Assembly (NCBI GenBank): GCA_903813345.2
Contig: CAIIXF020000004.1
Span: 8,327,525 to 8,391,524, forward strand
Length of the DNA: 64,000 bases
Reading direction: 5' to 3'
DNA from: Owenia fusiformis
Taxonomy: Eukaryota; Annelida; Polychaeta; Sabellida; Oweniidae
Positions 11,995 through 23,300 of this stretch are shown here, piece after piece. The position numbers and the translations under genes were made by a program. The notes under the pieces are model-generated. The model was not told the DNA's origin. It saw only the letters and a program-made list of their open reading frames with translations, and ran no database searches. Every line of letters starts with the position of its first letter. Within the stretch, counting starts at the first letter, position 1.

Positions 11995-12882
11995 ATTGGT
12001 TCATTATCGGTTTAGAACCTTTAAAGAACTTGCATCTTGGATAAATATATACAACATATTGTAATGATTCTTTATTTTATCAAACTGATCTATATTCCAG
12101 GGTCTATATAGCTATACTAACTGAATTTACCTTTTAGTTTATTATCTCGCTTACAAAATAGCAATGTTGGCGTTTTGCTGGCTCAAAATGCTAAAGTTAT
12201 TTAATTAGCAAAGGAAGAGTATGCTAATATGTGGTGATAAATTATTTATAAACATTTTGAATATTTTATTCAAAATGTAAGACCATTCAATAAAGTGAAA
12301 TTCAACATGAGTTGGACAGAATCTTGCATGCACATGTTAGTTAATCTAATGTAGATATATCAAAATATTAAAAAAATCATGTTTATTAGTAGATATACAT
12401 TATCAAAAAGAGGGCAATGGGCATTATTTTAACAGTGGCAGAAGTTGCCAAATATGCTATGATATTATCATATGTAACTATATGATAATAATGTATATAG
12501 GCAACAGGTCATGTTATGTGATTTGACCAATCACAGTCAGTTATTCAAAGCTTAAGTAATACATTAAAGATTACATACATTCTTTAAAATCATGTTCACT
12601 TTTTATTTACTTATTTGGTAACAATTAACATCATGGGCTTTCTCTATTAAATGCCCATGTTAACACTTGAATACAATCTGCAAACATCTGGTTCGTTGAT
12701 ACATAGGGACTTTAACTTGTGCGAAATTATTGAAAGTGAGAGACTGGAAAGACTGTTTGATAATTAAGAAACATTCAGTAGTTCCTTCAGGATGCACTAA
12801 AGCCATTTTGAATTTATTCACTCACTCAGGATTTGAAACACTGTTTGATAAACATATAAATAGATGACACTGCTGCATTGTA
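11995..12882. other. Convergent 3' region between DTYMK and the lyase gene
   Basis: AT-rich, no supported coding region. It should hold both 3' untranslated regions: AATAAA (+) at 12,289 and AATAAA on the minus strand at 12,601-12,606. Confidence 0.6.
12289..12294 (+). terminator. Candidate polyadenylation signal of DTYMK
   Basis: AATAAA about 295 bp downstream of the DTYMK stop codon, the first canonical signal noticed on that strand. On the other strand, TTTATT at 12,601-12,606 gives an AATAAA that would suit the convergent lyase gene, so the two genes converge within about 0.9 kb. Confidence 0.5.
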
Positions 12883-15800
12883 TTATTCTTGAGAAAGCTG
12901 AAGTTTGTGGTCATACACTAAAGAGAGGTAATGATAGCTTCCTCCAGTTTGTGTACTGTTTGAGACTGGTGAAGGCTGATGGCTCCAAACTTCAAAATCT
13001 TTGAAGTACGACCATACATCTCTCGGGGTAGCCCAATCTGGGGAGTTTCCACCAAAAAATGTGGAAAAGATTATGGCGTTGATTTTGGTGCTGGAATCCT
13101 TTCTGAAACTGAGATCATTGATGGAATACACTTCTTTACCATCAAACCATATCCTGGCTATGCCATTACGTTTGCCTGGGGTGTTCAACCTGCAAAATTG
13201 GTAGAAAGATATTTGAGAAAATGAAGTTTGAATTAAGACGAATTTATCATGTTTTTAGTGTACACATTGGGCCTTTTTGCTTATCAAAGGTTGATAAAAC
13301 AGATTTTAAATGAAACAACACGGACTTAAAAGTATTATACAGTACACTCTCCTCCAAAAGATTGGCAACTGGAATACCATTTGGACCACATGTTAACAAT
13401 TAAAGCAGTTTGTCTTTAATAGGCAACCAATTCACTTATCATAGTACTTAATCATGTTAATATCTAACCAAAAAGTAAACGATTCAAACATGAAAATAGG
13501 GGACGATTCCAAACTATAAACTTGAAAAGTGTACATATAAATATATTTTTTACTTGATATATTGTTGAATCGTATGCCAACGTCCTAATTTGAATTTAAA
13601 AGTTCCTCTCCCAATAGAATGACCGTATGGAAAGTTACAGTGTACAGTTTTTCGTTTGCAGAAATCACTGGCTTGAGACATTGGACTGTAGAGATACATC
13701 AGTCCGTCTCCATGACTTAACCACATGTATCTAAAGCAATCATTGTTGTCAAAGGTGATGGTCAAAATGTTTATATCGATTTACCTTCGAATAAATGCTC
13801 AAACCTCTCCGAAATCGGAGAAAAAGAAAATGACTTCACTTAGAATGACACATAAATTGCACATTTGTTCTACGGCGGGCGCAAGGCGGGCGCACGGCGG
13901 TCGTAGCTTCACAAAATCGATACTATACTAGTATAGAATATGTACGTCGTGTAGCTCATCCCCATATTCTATGCTGCACATTTCTCTCGAATTTGGAAAG
14001 CTACGGCCACCGTATGGTTGCTATAGATCAAATGCAACTTGCATGATTCAAATAACAATTTTGGTAGTGTCAATGATGAATGAATTTGTAACTAAGCTTG
14101 TATTCACGAATGCAACCAACGCCTGTCGGCTATCGGATTAACTTACTAATTCAAAACCAACTCATTAAATTATAAATGGAATAGCAGCAGGCACTTTTCA
14201 TATTTAAAGGAGTTGCCCATTAAATAGTAAGTTAAGCCGGTAGCCGACAGGCGTTAGCTGCACTTGCAAATACAAGCTTAATTAGTATCATCATCCATAC
14301 ATGAATTAGGCTACACAAATCTACAATGTACATCTAAGTTGAATGCAAGGACTGATGTTTCCATCATGCACTACACTCACCTCGTTGAGAAGCATTTGTG
14401 TGTCCGTCCTCCACTACACGACCCAGTTCCACCATAGAACCCTGGGAGCTTACCTCCTTTGACAAAATCAAACTTAGGACTGAAATAGACCTTGTAGGAC
14501 AGTGTCGCAGAGTCAAGACCTGACTTGAGTGCGGAGAATGGCCTCGCTTTAAATCTTATACCTCCTGCATTCTGTCCAGCATATGTTCCTAAATGTTCAA
14601 CCAGTATTCATTTGTAATTCTAATGTAATTATGTAATGTGATTTATATGTGAAATATGATTAAAATTGTAACATGTCGAAATTGGAACGATATCTGTGGT
14701 GGTAATCTACCTACTGCTTGGGCATAGCACTCGTGAGTGTAGCCAGGTACTAAAACAAGGAAATGAAACCTTTTGCATCATCTTTTAATTTTTGCCTTGT
14801 CTAAATCCTAGTTCTAAATCCTGGCTACACCTGCTTTGAAAGTTACAATCATGTTCAATAGGTTCATATCTGGGAACCTATATAAGGGTTACTTATGTAC
14901 TGGGAGGTTTTGGATATGGGGTTTATCCAGAGGGAGATATGCATATCTTCCCGAGGGACAGTAGGGACAGTATATCCTATACCAAGTAGAGTTTCCAGGG
15001 GCATATGGCCATTTCAATAGTTCAAGGTGTTAAAATAAACAAATTATTCATATTCAAAGTCATTTTATTGCATTACCAGAAGCGGGAAGATATGCAACGG
15101 AAGCGGGAAGATATGCACCGAAGCGGGAGATCTGGAGGTTCTGGATATGGAAACCTCAAAATCAGGATACGGGATATCTTACCAACTTATCTCCCTTAAA
15201 CTCTACTAGGCATAGGATAAGATTCCTTATTCATTAACATAAGAACTGAGTGTCAGCTGTTCGTTAAAAGCAAATTGAGGAATTGAAGAAATGTTTGACA
15301 TAAAGCTCATACTGATGAAAATCAAAACAGTTATTTTTGACATGAAAATGCAATGTATTTAGATTACAGTTATATTCCCGTTGTCGTCTTTCATGTTCCA
15401 GTAAAAATAAAAAAAGTAAGATTATTTATGAGGCAGATAAAATGTTTGTTTTAGCATTGCCTACTTGGTTAGTATTAGGCCAAAACTTAGTCTATTTAAA
15501 AAAATTACTTGTCAAATTAGAACTAGAAATCAAAAAAGATCTGGTCACCTCCACTTTAGTCTGTTTTTCATAAATAAATTCTGTTGTTATACAGAAAAAT
15601 TGATCGTTTGGGGCCTTATTGAAAAACGCAAGAGTGAAAGATATGCAATGCCTTTCTTATAGAGGACTCTTAATACATTAGTGCTGCCATCTGCTGGGTC
15701 TTTCACAACCTTCATATTCTCTGGACGGCTAACTCGGCCTTGAAGTCCCCACTCTTTCATGGGGTTCCCACTACTAGGAAATGCAGGCTGCCTCCATAGA

Positions 15801-16284
15801 ACTTTCCCGGAGACATAACCTAAAATTTAGTTCTATTTTTTGAAAACCTTTATTTCTTTTTAGTGGGTTTCGGCAAAAAGATATGGCCGAGGCTAGTTAA
15901 GACGCCCTCCTCATGTTTTAATTTGATATTAGGTATTCAAAATATTTTGAGATAGTTATATTTTTCCGTCATTGTTCATAGTTACCATTATGCCAAATTA
16001 GACAATGTCATATTTTAGACGTCTTGCCATGTCGCTATCTTATGCCTACAGTCACATTTAATTTACGGCAACTACGGCGGCCGTAGGTTCCCAACATCGA
16101 GAGAAAAATATGCAGATAAAATATAGGGATTAACAGTATGATGTAGATTTTCTATATCGATTTTGTAAAGCTACGGCTGACATACGTCCGGCGTAGAGCA
16201 AATGTGACAAACCTACTCCATATAAGTGATTCTAGAATACTTACAGACTCCCAACACAAAAAGAAATAACACCCTAAATAACAT
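12883..16284 (-). CDS. PL14 family alginate lyase-like protein, intact copy
   Basis: Predicted secreted polysaccharide lyase of family PL14, whose molluscan members cut alginate by beta-elimination. Five exons: 16245-16284 (signal peptide MLFRVLFLFVLGVC), 15652-15819, 14381-14588, 13554-13730, 12883-13189; they join in phase to 299 aa. Family-typical blocks: LSYKVYFSPKFDFVKGGKLPG (about 99-119), FYGGTGSCSGG, CFSTRYMW, MYLYSPMSQ, GRWHTIQQYIKLNTP, ARIWFDG and STFFGG. Residues reported as catalytic in PL14 enzymes (a Lys, a Ser-x-Arg pair, a Tyr-x-Tyr pair) correspond to Lys in KGGKLPG, SxR in FSTRY and YxY in MYLYS, so activity is plausible. Exon 2 ends AAAG/gcattg, a GC donor. Substrate (alginate or another uronan) cannot be told. 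Confidence 0.9.
13855..14010. repeat. Repeat pair with 16,064-16,210 (inverted)
   Basis: CACATTTG.TCTACG.CGG and GTAGCTT.ACAAAATCGATA occur here and, reversed, at 16,064-16,210, both near TCTCTCGA and CTACGGC.ACCGTA. Two opposed copies of a short element flank introns of the lyase gene. Confidence 0.6.
14093..14280. mobile_element. Small palindromic MITE
   Basis: Ends TAAGCTTGTATT and AATACAAGCTTA. Inner arms CGCCTGTCGGCTA and TAGCCGACAGGCG pair as well, giving terminal repeats of about 55 bp around a 75-bp loop. Lies in an intron of the lyase gene. Confidence 0.8.
14880..15215. repeat. Dispersed element shared with 24,010-24,675
   Basis: Starts near TACTGGGAGGTTTTGGATAT and ends near TTACCAACTTATCTCCCT and GGCATAGGATAA; the same order occurs at 24,010-24,675, where a MITE has inserted. 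No coding content recognised. Confidence 0.65.
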
Positions 16285-17070
16285 ATTTTTGCAGTGTCCT
16301 GTTAAACGTTTGCTTCGAATTATCTTTTGTTTCTTATCTTTACATCAGTTTTCTTCATCTATCTATATTCAGCTTCAATGCTATTGTATTGTATATTTAT
16401 TTACCTATAATGTAATTTACCTATATTGGGATTTACAATATATATAAATATTACATTTATGTATGAACTTCAAACAATATAAATTACATATAATAAATCG
16501 AATAAGTGAATAGGATAAAGTGAGAATCCAATAGAGCTAGATAGCACACTTCTCGACCAAGGAACTCCAAATTCCGTGTCGATGGTCGTGTTCAACCTGC
16601 AAAATGATAAAAAATAAAAGGTAATAAAATGATACATCTGAACACCTTTTAATCAGAACACCTCTCGAAGGTGAACACTTTATCTTCCTCATTTTTTGAT
16701 TTACCATGTACTTGCATTTTCAATAACATTTTTCTCACAGGAGTTCCAAATGACCAAACTTATAAAAGAAAGTGTATACTGTATGTGTAAAATATAAATG
16801 CATTTTACTTGATATATTGTTGAATCGTATGCCAGCGTCCTGGTTTGAATTTAAAAGTTCCTCTCCCAATAGAATGACCGTATGAAAAGTTACAGTGTAC
16901 AGTTTTTCGTTTGCAGAAATCACTGGCTTGAGACATAGGACTGTAGAGATACATTTCCCCGTCTCCTTGGCGACGCCACATGTATCTAAAGCATACATAT
17001 AGAACCATTATTATTGGTCAATCTACTGCTGCTTTCGTATGTCTGTCCATCACCTTGGAGACAGAATATA

Positions 17071-17142
17071 CAGGGTGCTCATAAAGATCTTTACAATTAT
17101 AATCCAAAGTCTGTGTATAGTGTAGACTTTAGGAACACCCTG
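17071..17142. mobile_element. 72-bp palindromic TA-flanked MITE
   Basis: CAGGGTGCTCATAAAG at the left and CTTTAGGAACACCCTG at the right, flanked by TA. The (TA)CAGGGTG end is common among mariner-type elements. In an intron of the decayed lyase copy. Confidence 0.65.
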
Positions 17143-18228
17143 TATATTCAAATTCTGAAATAGAGAGTTCATCATAATTGGAAATATTTATGGATTAGAT
17201 TATAAGTCTATAATATACATTTCAAGTTGAATACATGAACAGTGAAACCTTTGAAGTGGAACACCTCTATTTCGTGTCCGAAGCTTGATGAAGCTAGATG
17301 TGTAAGAGGAACATTTTTCAGAGTCCCAAAACCAAAATGAGTTAATGTAAAATGAACCTCCATAAGTGGAACACCTTCCAAATGGAACACTTTTTAGAGG
17401 TACCAAAGCCAAGGTGTTCAAAAGACAAGTTTAACTTTACTTATGTTCCCATCATGCAATCTTGTTGAGAAGCATTTTTGCGCCCTTCCTCCACTGCATG
17501 ACCCAGTTCCACCAAAGAACCCTGGGAGCTTACCTCCTTTGACAAAATCAAACTTAGGACTGAAATAGACCTTGTAGGACAGTGTCGCAGAGTCAAGACC
17601 TGACTTGAGTGCGGAGAATGGCCTCGCTTTAAACCCAATACCACCAGCCTTCTTTCCACTATATGTTCCTAAATGATAAAGTATTTTTTGAATTTTTGTT
17701 GACTCAAACCGTGGAAATGAAGTCTAGAGCTAGTACTATTCCTCATTTAGCCTTTTGACGATTACATTTTTGCCTTGTTTACTTTTGAATCCTGCCTACG
17801 CTTACTTTCATTATCTGGCATAAAAATTATATATTAAATGTCTTTTTACCATTAGTACCTAACTGGTCAAGCTAAAATCTATAATCAAACTTATAAATTG
17901 TCACTTTAAAAATATATTCAAGGTCACCTGGTCCATTTTGTGAACAAATTTTGTTAAACAAACAATTAACATTTTTCGCCTTAACAGAATTATAAAACAT
18001 ATGCAATGCCTTTCTTATAGAGGACTCTCAATACGTTGGTGCTGCCACCTGCCGGGTCTTTCACAACCTTCATATTCTCTGGACGGCTCACTCGGCCTTG
18101 AAGTCCCCACTTTCTTATGGGATCCCCACTACTAAGGAATGCAGGCTGCCTCCATAGAACTTTCCCGGAGACATAACCTAAACGTTAAGCCTAAATCTGA
18201 TGTCATCCTTCTTCATCATATGCCATTA

Positions 18229-18640
18229 GGCCATAAGAAGTAGTTTCTTCGTTTTGCATCCCCTTGCTTGCACGATTTTGAGTAAATCAGAAAAAACAAA
18301 CACATCAAAATAGCAATCACAAGGGTCTGAAAGTACCATCACATTTCGTTCAATCGAATGTGTGTCAAAATTGACAGTGTTATTGATTACTTTGGCATAC
18401 ATTGTGTACTTTCTTATTTTGGTTACATTTGAATAATAGCTATGTTTAAATATATTGTATATGATGTATAGATATGTCTTTGTAATCACTGGAAATTGGT
18501 GTGTCCATAAAATGTATACATTTCTTAAGCAAATAAGTTTGTGTTTTTTCTTGAGTTTGTGTTTGTTTTCCTTGTACATGTACCCTTGCATGATTTGGAT
18601 TTTGCCAGGACGCAAAACAAAGAATCTACTTCTTATGGCC
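18229..18640. mobile_element. PIF/Harbinger-like MITE
   Basis: Ends GGCCATAAGAAGTAG and CTACTTCTTATGGCC, with inner similarity to about 40 bp (CTTCGTTTTGC / GCAAAACAAAG). TTA lies on both sides (18,226-18,228; 18,641-18,643), the 3-bp target typical of PIF/Harbinger. The 143-residue open frame across it has no recognisable domain and is taken as chance. Confidence 0.8.
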
Positions 18641-18841
18641 TTATAAAACAATGCCATATTTCAGAACGTTTGTTATTTAAAATATTTAGAAACGGAAGGT
18701 TTGTAAATATGAGTTTGTGAGGTTTGTGAATATGTATAAAGACTGTCATTCTATAGATGTATCATTAACTGCATAAATGGAGTCTTAAATACAGTACTTA
18801 CACAATCCCAACACGAATAAAAGTAACACCCTCAGTAACAT

Positions 18842-20328
18842 ATTTCTCAAGTGTCCTGTTAAACTTTTGCTTCATGTTTAATATCTAGCACTCTGTTTAT
18901 CTGTGTTTCTTATCTTTCTATCAGTTATCTTCACCTATCAACATCCAGCTACATAAGTTCTTCACATTGTTAAATCAATGATATCTATTAGCATCCTTTA
19001 CGAAAACCATTGTAAAATCTGTGTGTTGAACAACTTTTGGACATACACGTAAGTGTTCCCCTTTAAATTAAGGAGGTGTTCTACTAAAGGAGGTATTCTG
19101 CTAAGCAGGATTCACTGTAATACAGTGTAGAACTTGACTGATAGCCAAGCCATAAAATCCACAATCATATCAGAATTTAAAGTAGGTCAAAATCTCACTC
19201 TGATGGCAATTCACACCATCCAATAGACTTTTGTACTAACAGTCTTTTTAGTAAATACCAAGGCTTACCAAAGATGTCCAGATACTTTCATCCAGTAGTT
19301 TGATTTAGGGATGATGTCTAATAATCAACATGTACGCAGTCATAAAAAAAACACTTAATTTTGTGATAGTCTAACCCCCCACCCCTTATCTGACGAAATT
19401 TTAAAATGTTGATATGTCTGTGTCTTGAATATTTAAAAAATCAACACTATTTGGCTTATTCACTAACAAAACCATAATTTACACCATCCCCATATGGAAA
19501 CTAACTTCGTTATTCTACAACTGTTGATAATTGGAAAACATCCTTTACCAGTCAGTTAATTGGAACACCTCTTTTAAAGACTTTCTCCAAGCTAGGCCTA
19601 TGTTATTTTCATACAAAGCATTAACATGAAAACTGTCACCACCTGCTATTTGTTACAGATGCCATGACATTTGTTACAGATGCCGACCACCAACCACTGA
19701 ACATCAGACGCCATCACAAAAAAGTTGGAGACTCTAACAATATGTCACCACTTGTGGTGACGACATAAAAGCACAGTTGGTTAGATTTTAAAGTTTGGAG
19801 AGCTCTTGAAGAAGAGCAACTTTAACATGAGGCCTCAATTCATTATGCCAAGATACACAAAGTAACTACTAATAATGTATTAATTGATTTGATTTGAATT
19901 ATCATAGATTTTATTGAATCAATTTATCCATTTCATAACAATAATACACTGTCATTATTTTTGCTGCATAAATGCGGATTTCTCATTGTATAGCAATCAC
20001 ATTTCTAAATACAAATTGTCTGAGCTCTATATTTATAATTGTACCAAAATTTTTCTGTACCTGTATTTAAATATATACAAAAAGTACATAAAATAAAAAT
20101 AACTTTAGGTAGTGAAAAAAGAGTTTCTTGTATCACATATTGATAACACTGGGTAAAATAATCTCCCTCCCTGGATACAATAATATACATGTATGTCCCT
20201 GCATATTGTTTTCATTGAAAATAAGTACAATAGGTCCAGGATACCACTTATAAATACATGTACTGTACTTTAGAATCAGATCCACAGGTCAACATTCTGT
20301 TGTACATTGTACATAGCTATCCATTATC
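18842..20328. other. Intergenic, no gene seen
   Basis: Holds upstream sequence of the decayed lyase copy, a GTGTTC/GAACACC repeat (19,050-19,130) and a GTCACCAC...GTTACAGATGCC repeat (about 19,636-19,770) whose phrases recur at 10,715-10,870, 31,130-31,260, 37,170-37,250 and 57,078-57,190. A minus-strand AATAAA near 19,908 could serve the gene ending at 20,329. Confidence 0.5.
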
Positions 20329-23300
20329 TTATAATTCAGTTGATGAAGGCTTGTTGTCATATTTTTGAGAAGGAGGTTTAAGATGGAAAAATAATTGTTC
20401 ATAATCTGGACTTGGAGGATCTTCAGTTTTCGTAGCAGCTATATCTGCATCTGCACCTGGAAGCACCAAATCAATAGCCAGGTATGAGTTAATTATAATG
20501 GTATTTGTATTTGTAAAATTTATTAAAGTGTCCTGGGCATATATCAATACAACATGTAGATAAAATACAAATGATATTAACTTCAAACGTATTAAAACCA
20601 TTCAATATTCTCACCCAATACATACGTATAAAACGATATTCATCAAAATTAACTGTACAGTTTGTGTTCTCTTCTTTTAAACATTTGGCCACAGGCCTTT
20701 GCCACATCAATAGCAATATCATGACATGACATCAAAGTATAGAATTTCTCATCGTCAGTAAGTCTTTGAAAGTTTTTAATTATCTGAACCTTGGAAAATA
20801 AATTGTTTCTGATGCTAGAATAAAAACGGACATCTTAACAAGAAATGGTGTTCATTTTCAATGGTACAGTAAAACCAAATACAAACATCATTGGGACTGA
20901 GCCAAAAGTGTTTAAATTGGCAGATGTTCACATTTGGAGATTCTTTAACATAGAAGTCTATATTGTATTGTATTTTGTTTACCACCAATTAAGGGGAGCA
21001 ATACCTTTTGGGTATATCCTGTATATATACGGTCGTAATTTAAGTAATTAACCTTGAAGATAGACCCAGAAACCCCTCCAGTGTTCTTTAATGTGCACTT
21101 ATACATAGTAATACAAGTACACACCACAACCTTTTGTACGAGTTGCGGACCACTCAGTCAAACACCCTGAAGTACTTCAAGCAAACAAGCAAATTAAGTC
21201 TTGCCTGAACCGGGGATCGAATCTGGGACCTATTGCGTAAGAGGTACACACGCTACCACTGAGCTATATGGTTGGACTATATAATGGCAGATTGAAAGAC
21301 TGCTTTTTTCTTATATTTACAGAATATTTGCAATATGGACACTTGAATTACTTAAACTTTTCCATGTTATCAAATTAATGTAAAATACCTTGAATGTTAA
21401 GTTTCAATGCTGGTCCAGTTGCCTGTCTTTGAGGAAGTGCCTGCTTACTCTCAGTCTTCAATTCACTCACAGACTTCAATGATGATGGACGGTCTACAAG
21501 ATTTATATAGAAAATGTCATAATCACCCTTGGTATACGCAGCTAAGGAAAATTGACCGGTACGGGTCAAAAGCTGGACCGGTACGGGTTAACGGTTTTAT
21601 TTGAATTTAAAATAGCCATAACTTGCTCAATATTGACTTCCTCGTGTCTAATTTGAAATATATGATGCCTCCCGATGCTTTTAAGTACCCCAATTTTTTA
21701 CAGATTTTTAAACGGACCAAAACTCTCTAAATGCGCATTTATGCTCTTTTCTCTCGAGAACGACTGTCTCATTTTCACGATAAGTTTTATTTAGTACTTC
21801 TAACATATAAGATCTATTTTTCCCCATCAAGGTATGATGTAAATGACATGCTATTTACATCTTGTGAGTTTCAATGACGCACGTTTGATTTTATAAAAAA
21901 TGCCAAACTTTGTGACAAAGAGTTTCATCAGCTATTGCCCCGAACCGGTCCGTCTTCTCGCTGCAAGCAGATTGCCCCGAACCGGTCCATCTTCTCGCTG
22001 CAAGCAGGATGAAATTCTTTGTCACAAAGTTTGGCATTTTTTATAAAATCAAATGCGCGTCATTGAAACTCACAAGATGTAAATAGTATGTCATTTACAT
22101 CATACCTTGATGGGGAAAAATAGATCTTATATGTTAGAAGTACTAAATAAAAGTTATCGTGAAAATGAGACAGTCGTTCTCGAGAGAAAAGAGCATAAAT
22201 GCGCATTTAGAGAGTTTTGGTCCGTTTAAAAATCTGTAAAAAATTGGGGTACTTAAAAGCATCGGGAGGCATCATATATTTCAAATTAGACATGAGGAAG
22301 TCAATATTGAGCAAGTTATGGCTGTTTTAAATTCAAATAAAACCGTTAACCCGTACCGGTCCAGCTTTTGACCCGTACCGGTCAATTTTCGTTAGCTGCG
22401 TATACCAAGGGTGATAATGGTGAAATTTGAACACCCAAAATCAATAACCTACCAAACTCTCAGTTTTTAAAGTGGGCGTAACTGCTTAATTTCACAATTC
22501 TGTGCAGTCTATGATTTTTCTCAGAAGGTGTTTCAGGTGAGTGCAAAATGTCAATGCATCAGATCATAAAATCTTAGTCCATCAATAGATTCCTTGCGCC
22601 AATTTATTCATGATTTTAACGTTCATGTGTGTGCAATGAGGGTGCAGTGTAAGCCTCTTTTCAAAATCTCAAGTGATAATGCAACACCTGCTTCAATGGT
22701 GAGGAGATCGGATTCACATTCAAACAAATGTTATCAAACAAAAAATAACAAATTGATTTTGTTTTGCAATATTTAATTCAATTTATTCTTTAAATCTTTT
22801 TCAAGCAACATTATTTCAACATAAAAACAACTACTTTTTAAACAAAAAAAATAGATTGCAATTTTGCTGCAAATACAATGAATCGTTCGGACTGTAAAAA
22901 ATGTATGCTCCCATCTTTTTTGAAATATAAAAGAAATGGGAATGTGAGTTTTGCTATTCAGACAATGAAACCTATGATGAAAAAGATTGGCAAATCTTTT
23001 CTATGTCATAAATTGAAATAAAACTATGTTTGAAAAAACAAAACAAAATCTGCTACCATAGTTACCTGGCAAAGGAGGTGCAGTTGCCACTGCCCTTTTA
23101 TCAGAATCCTCTTCAAAGTCCACATAATCATAATTCTTAAGGCTGCCTGTTGGCCTTTTTGAGGCCCCACTGGGGGTTTCAGAAACACCTGCCTGAAGAT
23201 CTCCCAGAGAAATGGCACTCCGAGGGGGAGGCAAAGGAGGGGCCCTGTTGGGGGTTACATCAGAGCCCGTTCTTTTACCAGCATGTCCTAAAATTATAAG

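Larger units (their letters stand above)
16540..18841 (-). pseudogene. PL14 lyase, tandem copy with decayed structure
   Basis: Paralogue of the 12,883-16,284 gene, directly upstream on the same strand. Matching exons: signal exon 18802-18841 (MLLRVLLLFVLGLC), 18010-18177, 17462-17669 and 16809-16985, with near-identical protein including KGGKLPG, FSTR and MYLYS. Two defects: the third exon ends CTCAACAAG/attgcat, where the intact copy has CTCAACGAG/gtgagt, so the donor is gone and the next GT would shift the frame; and after the last acceptor only the first few codons (LNT) match, the block with WFDG and FGG being absent. The final ~100 residues are therefore missing. It could still give a truncated or read-through transcript; pseudogene is the simplest reading. 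Confidence 0.7.

Noticed and set aside
16540..16600. Last exon of the upstream lyase copy
   Set aside because: Only the first few codons after the acceptor match the intact copy; the rest is unrelated, so no functional terminal exon is claimed.
18226..18657. 143-residue minus-strand open frame
   Set aside because: It coincides almost exactly with the TTA-flanked MITE and has no recognisable domain.
21195..21285. Possible tRNA gene on the minus strand
   Set aside because: Good A- and B-boxes, but C at position 33 and no acceptor-stem pairing; fits a SINE head better.
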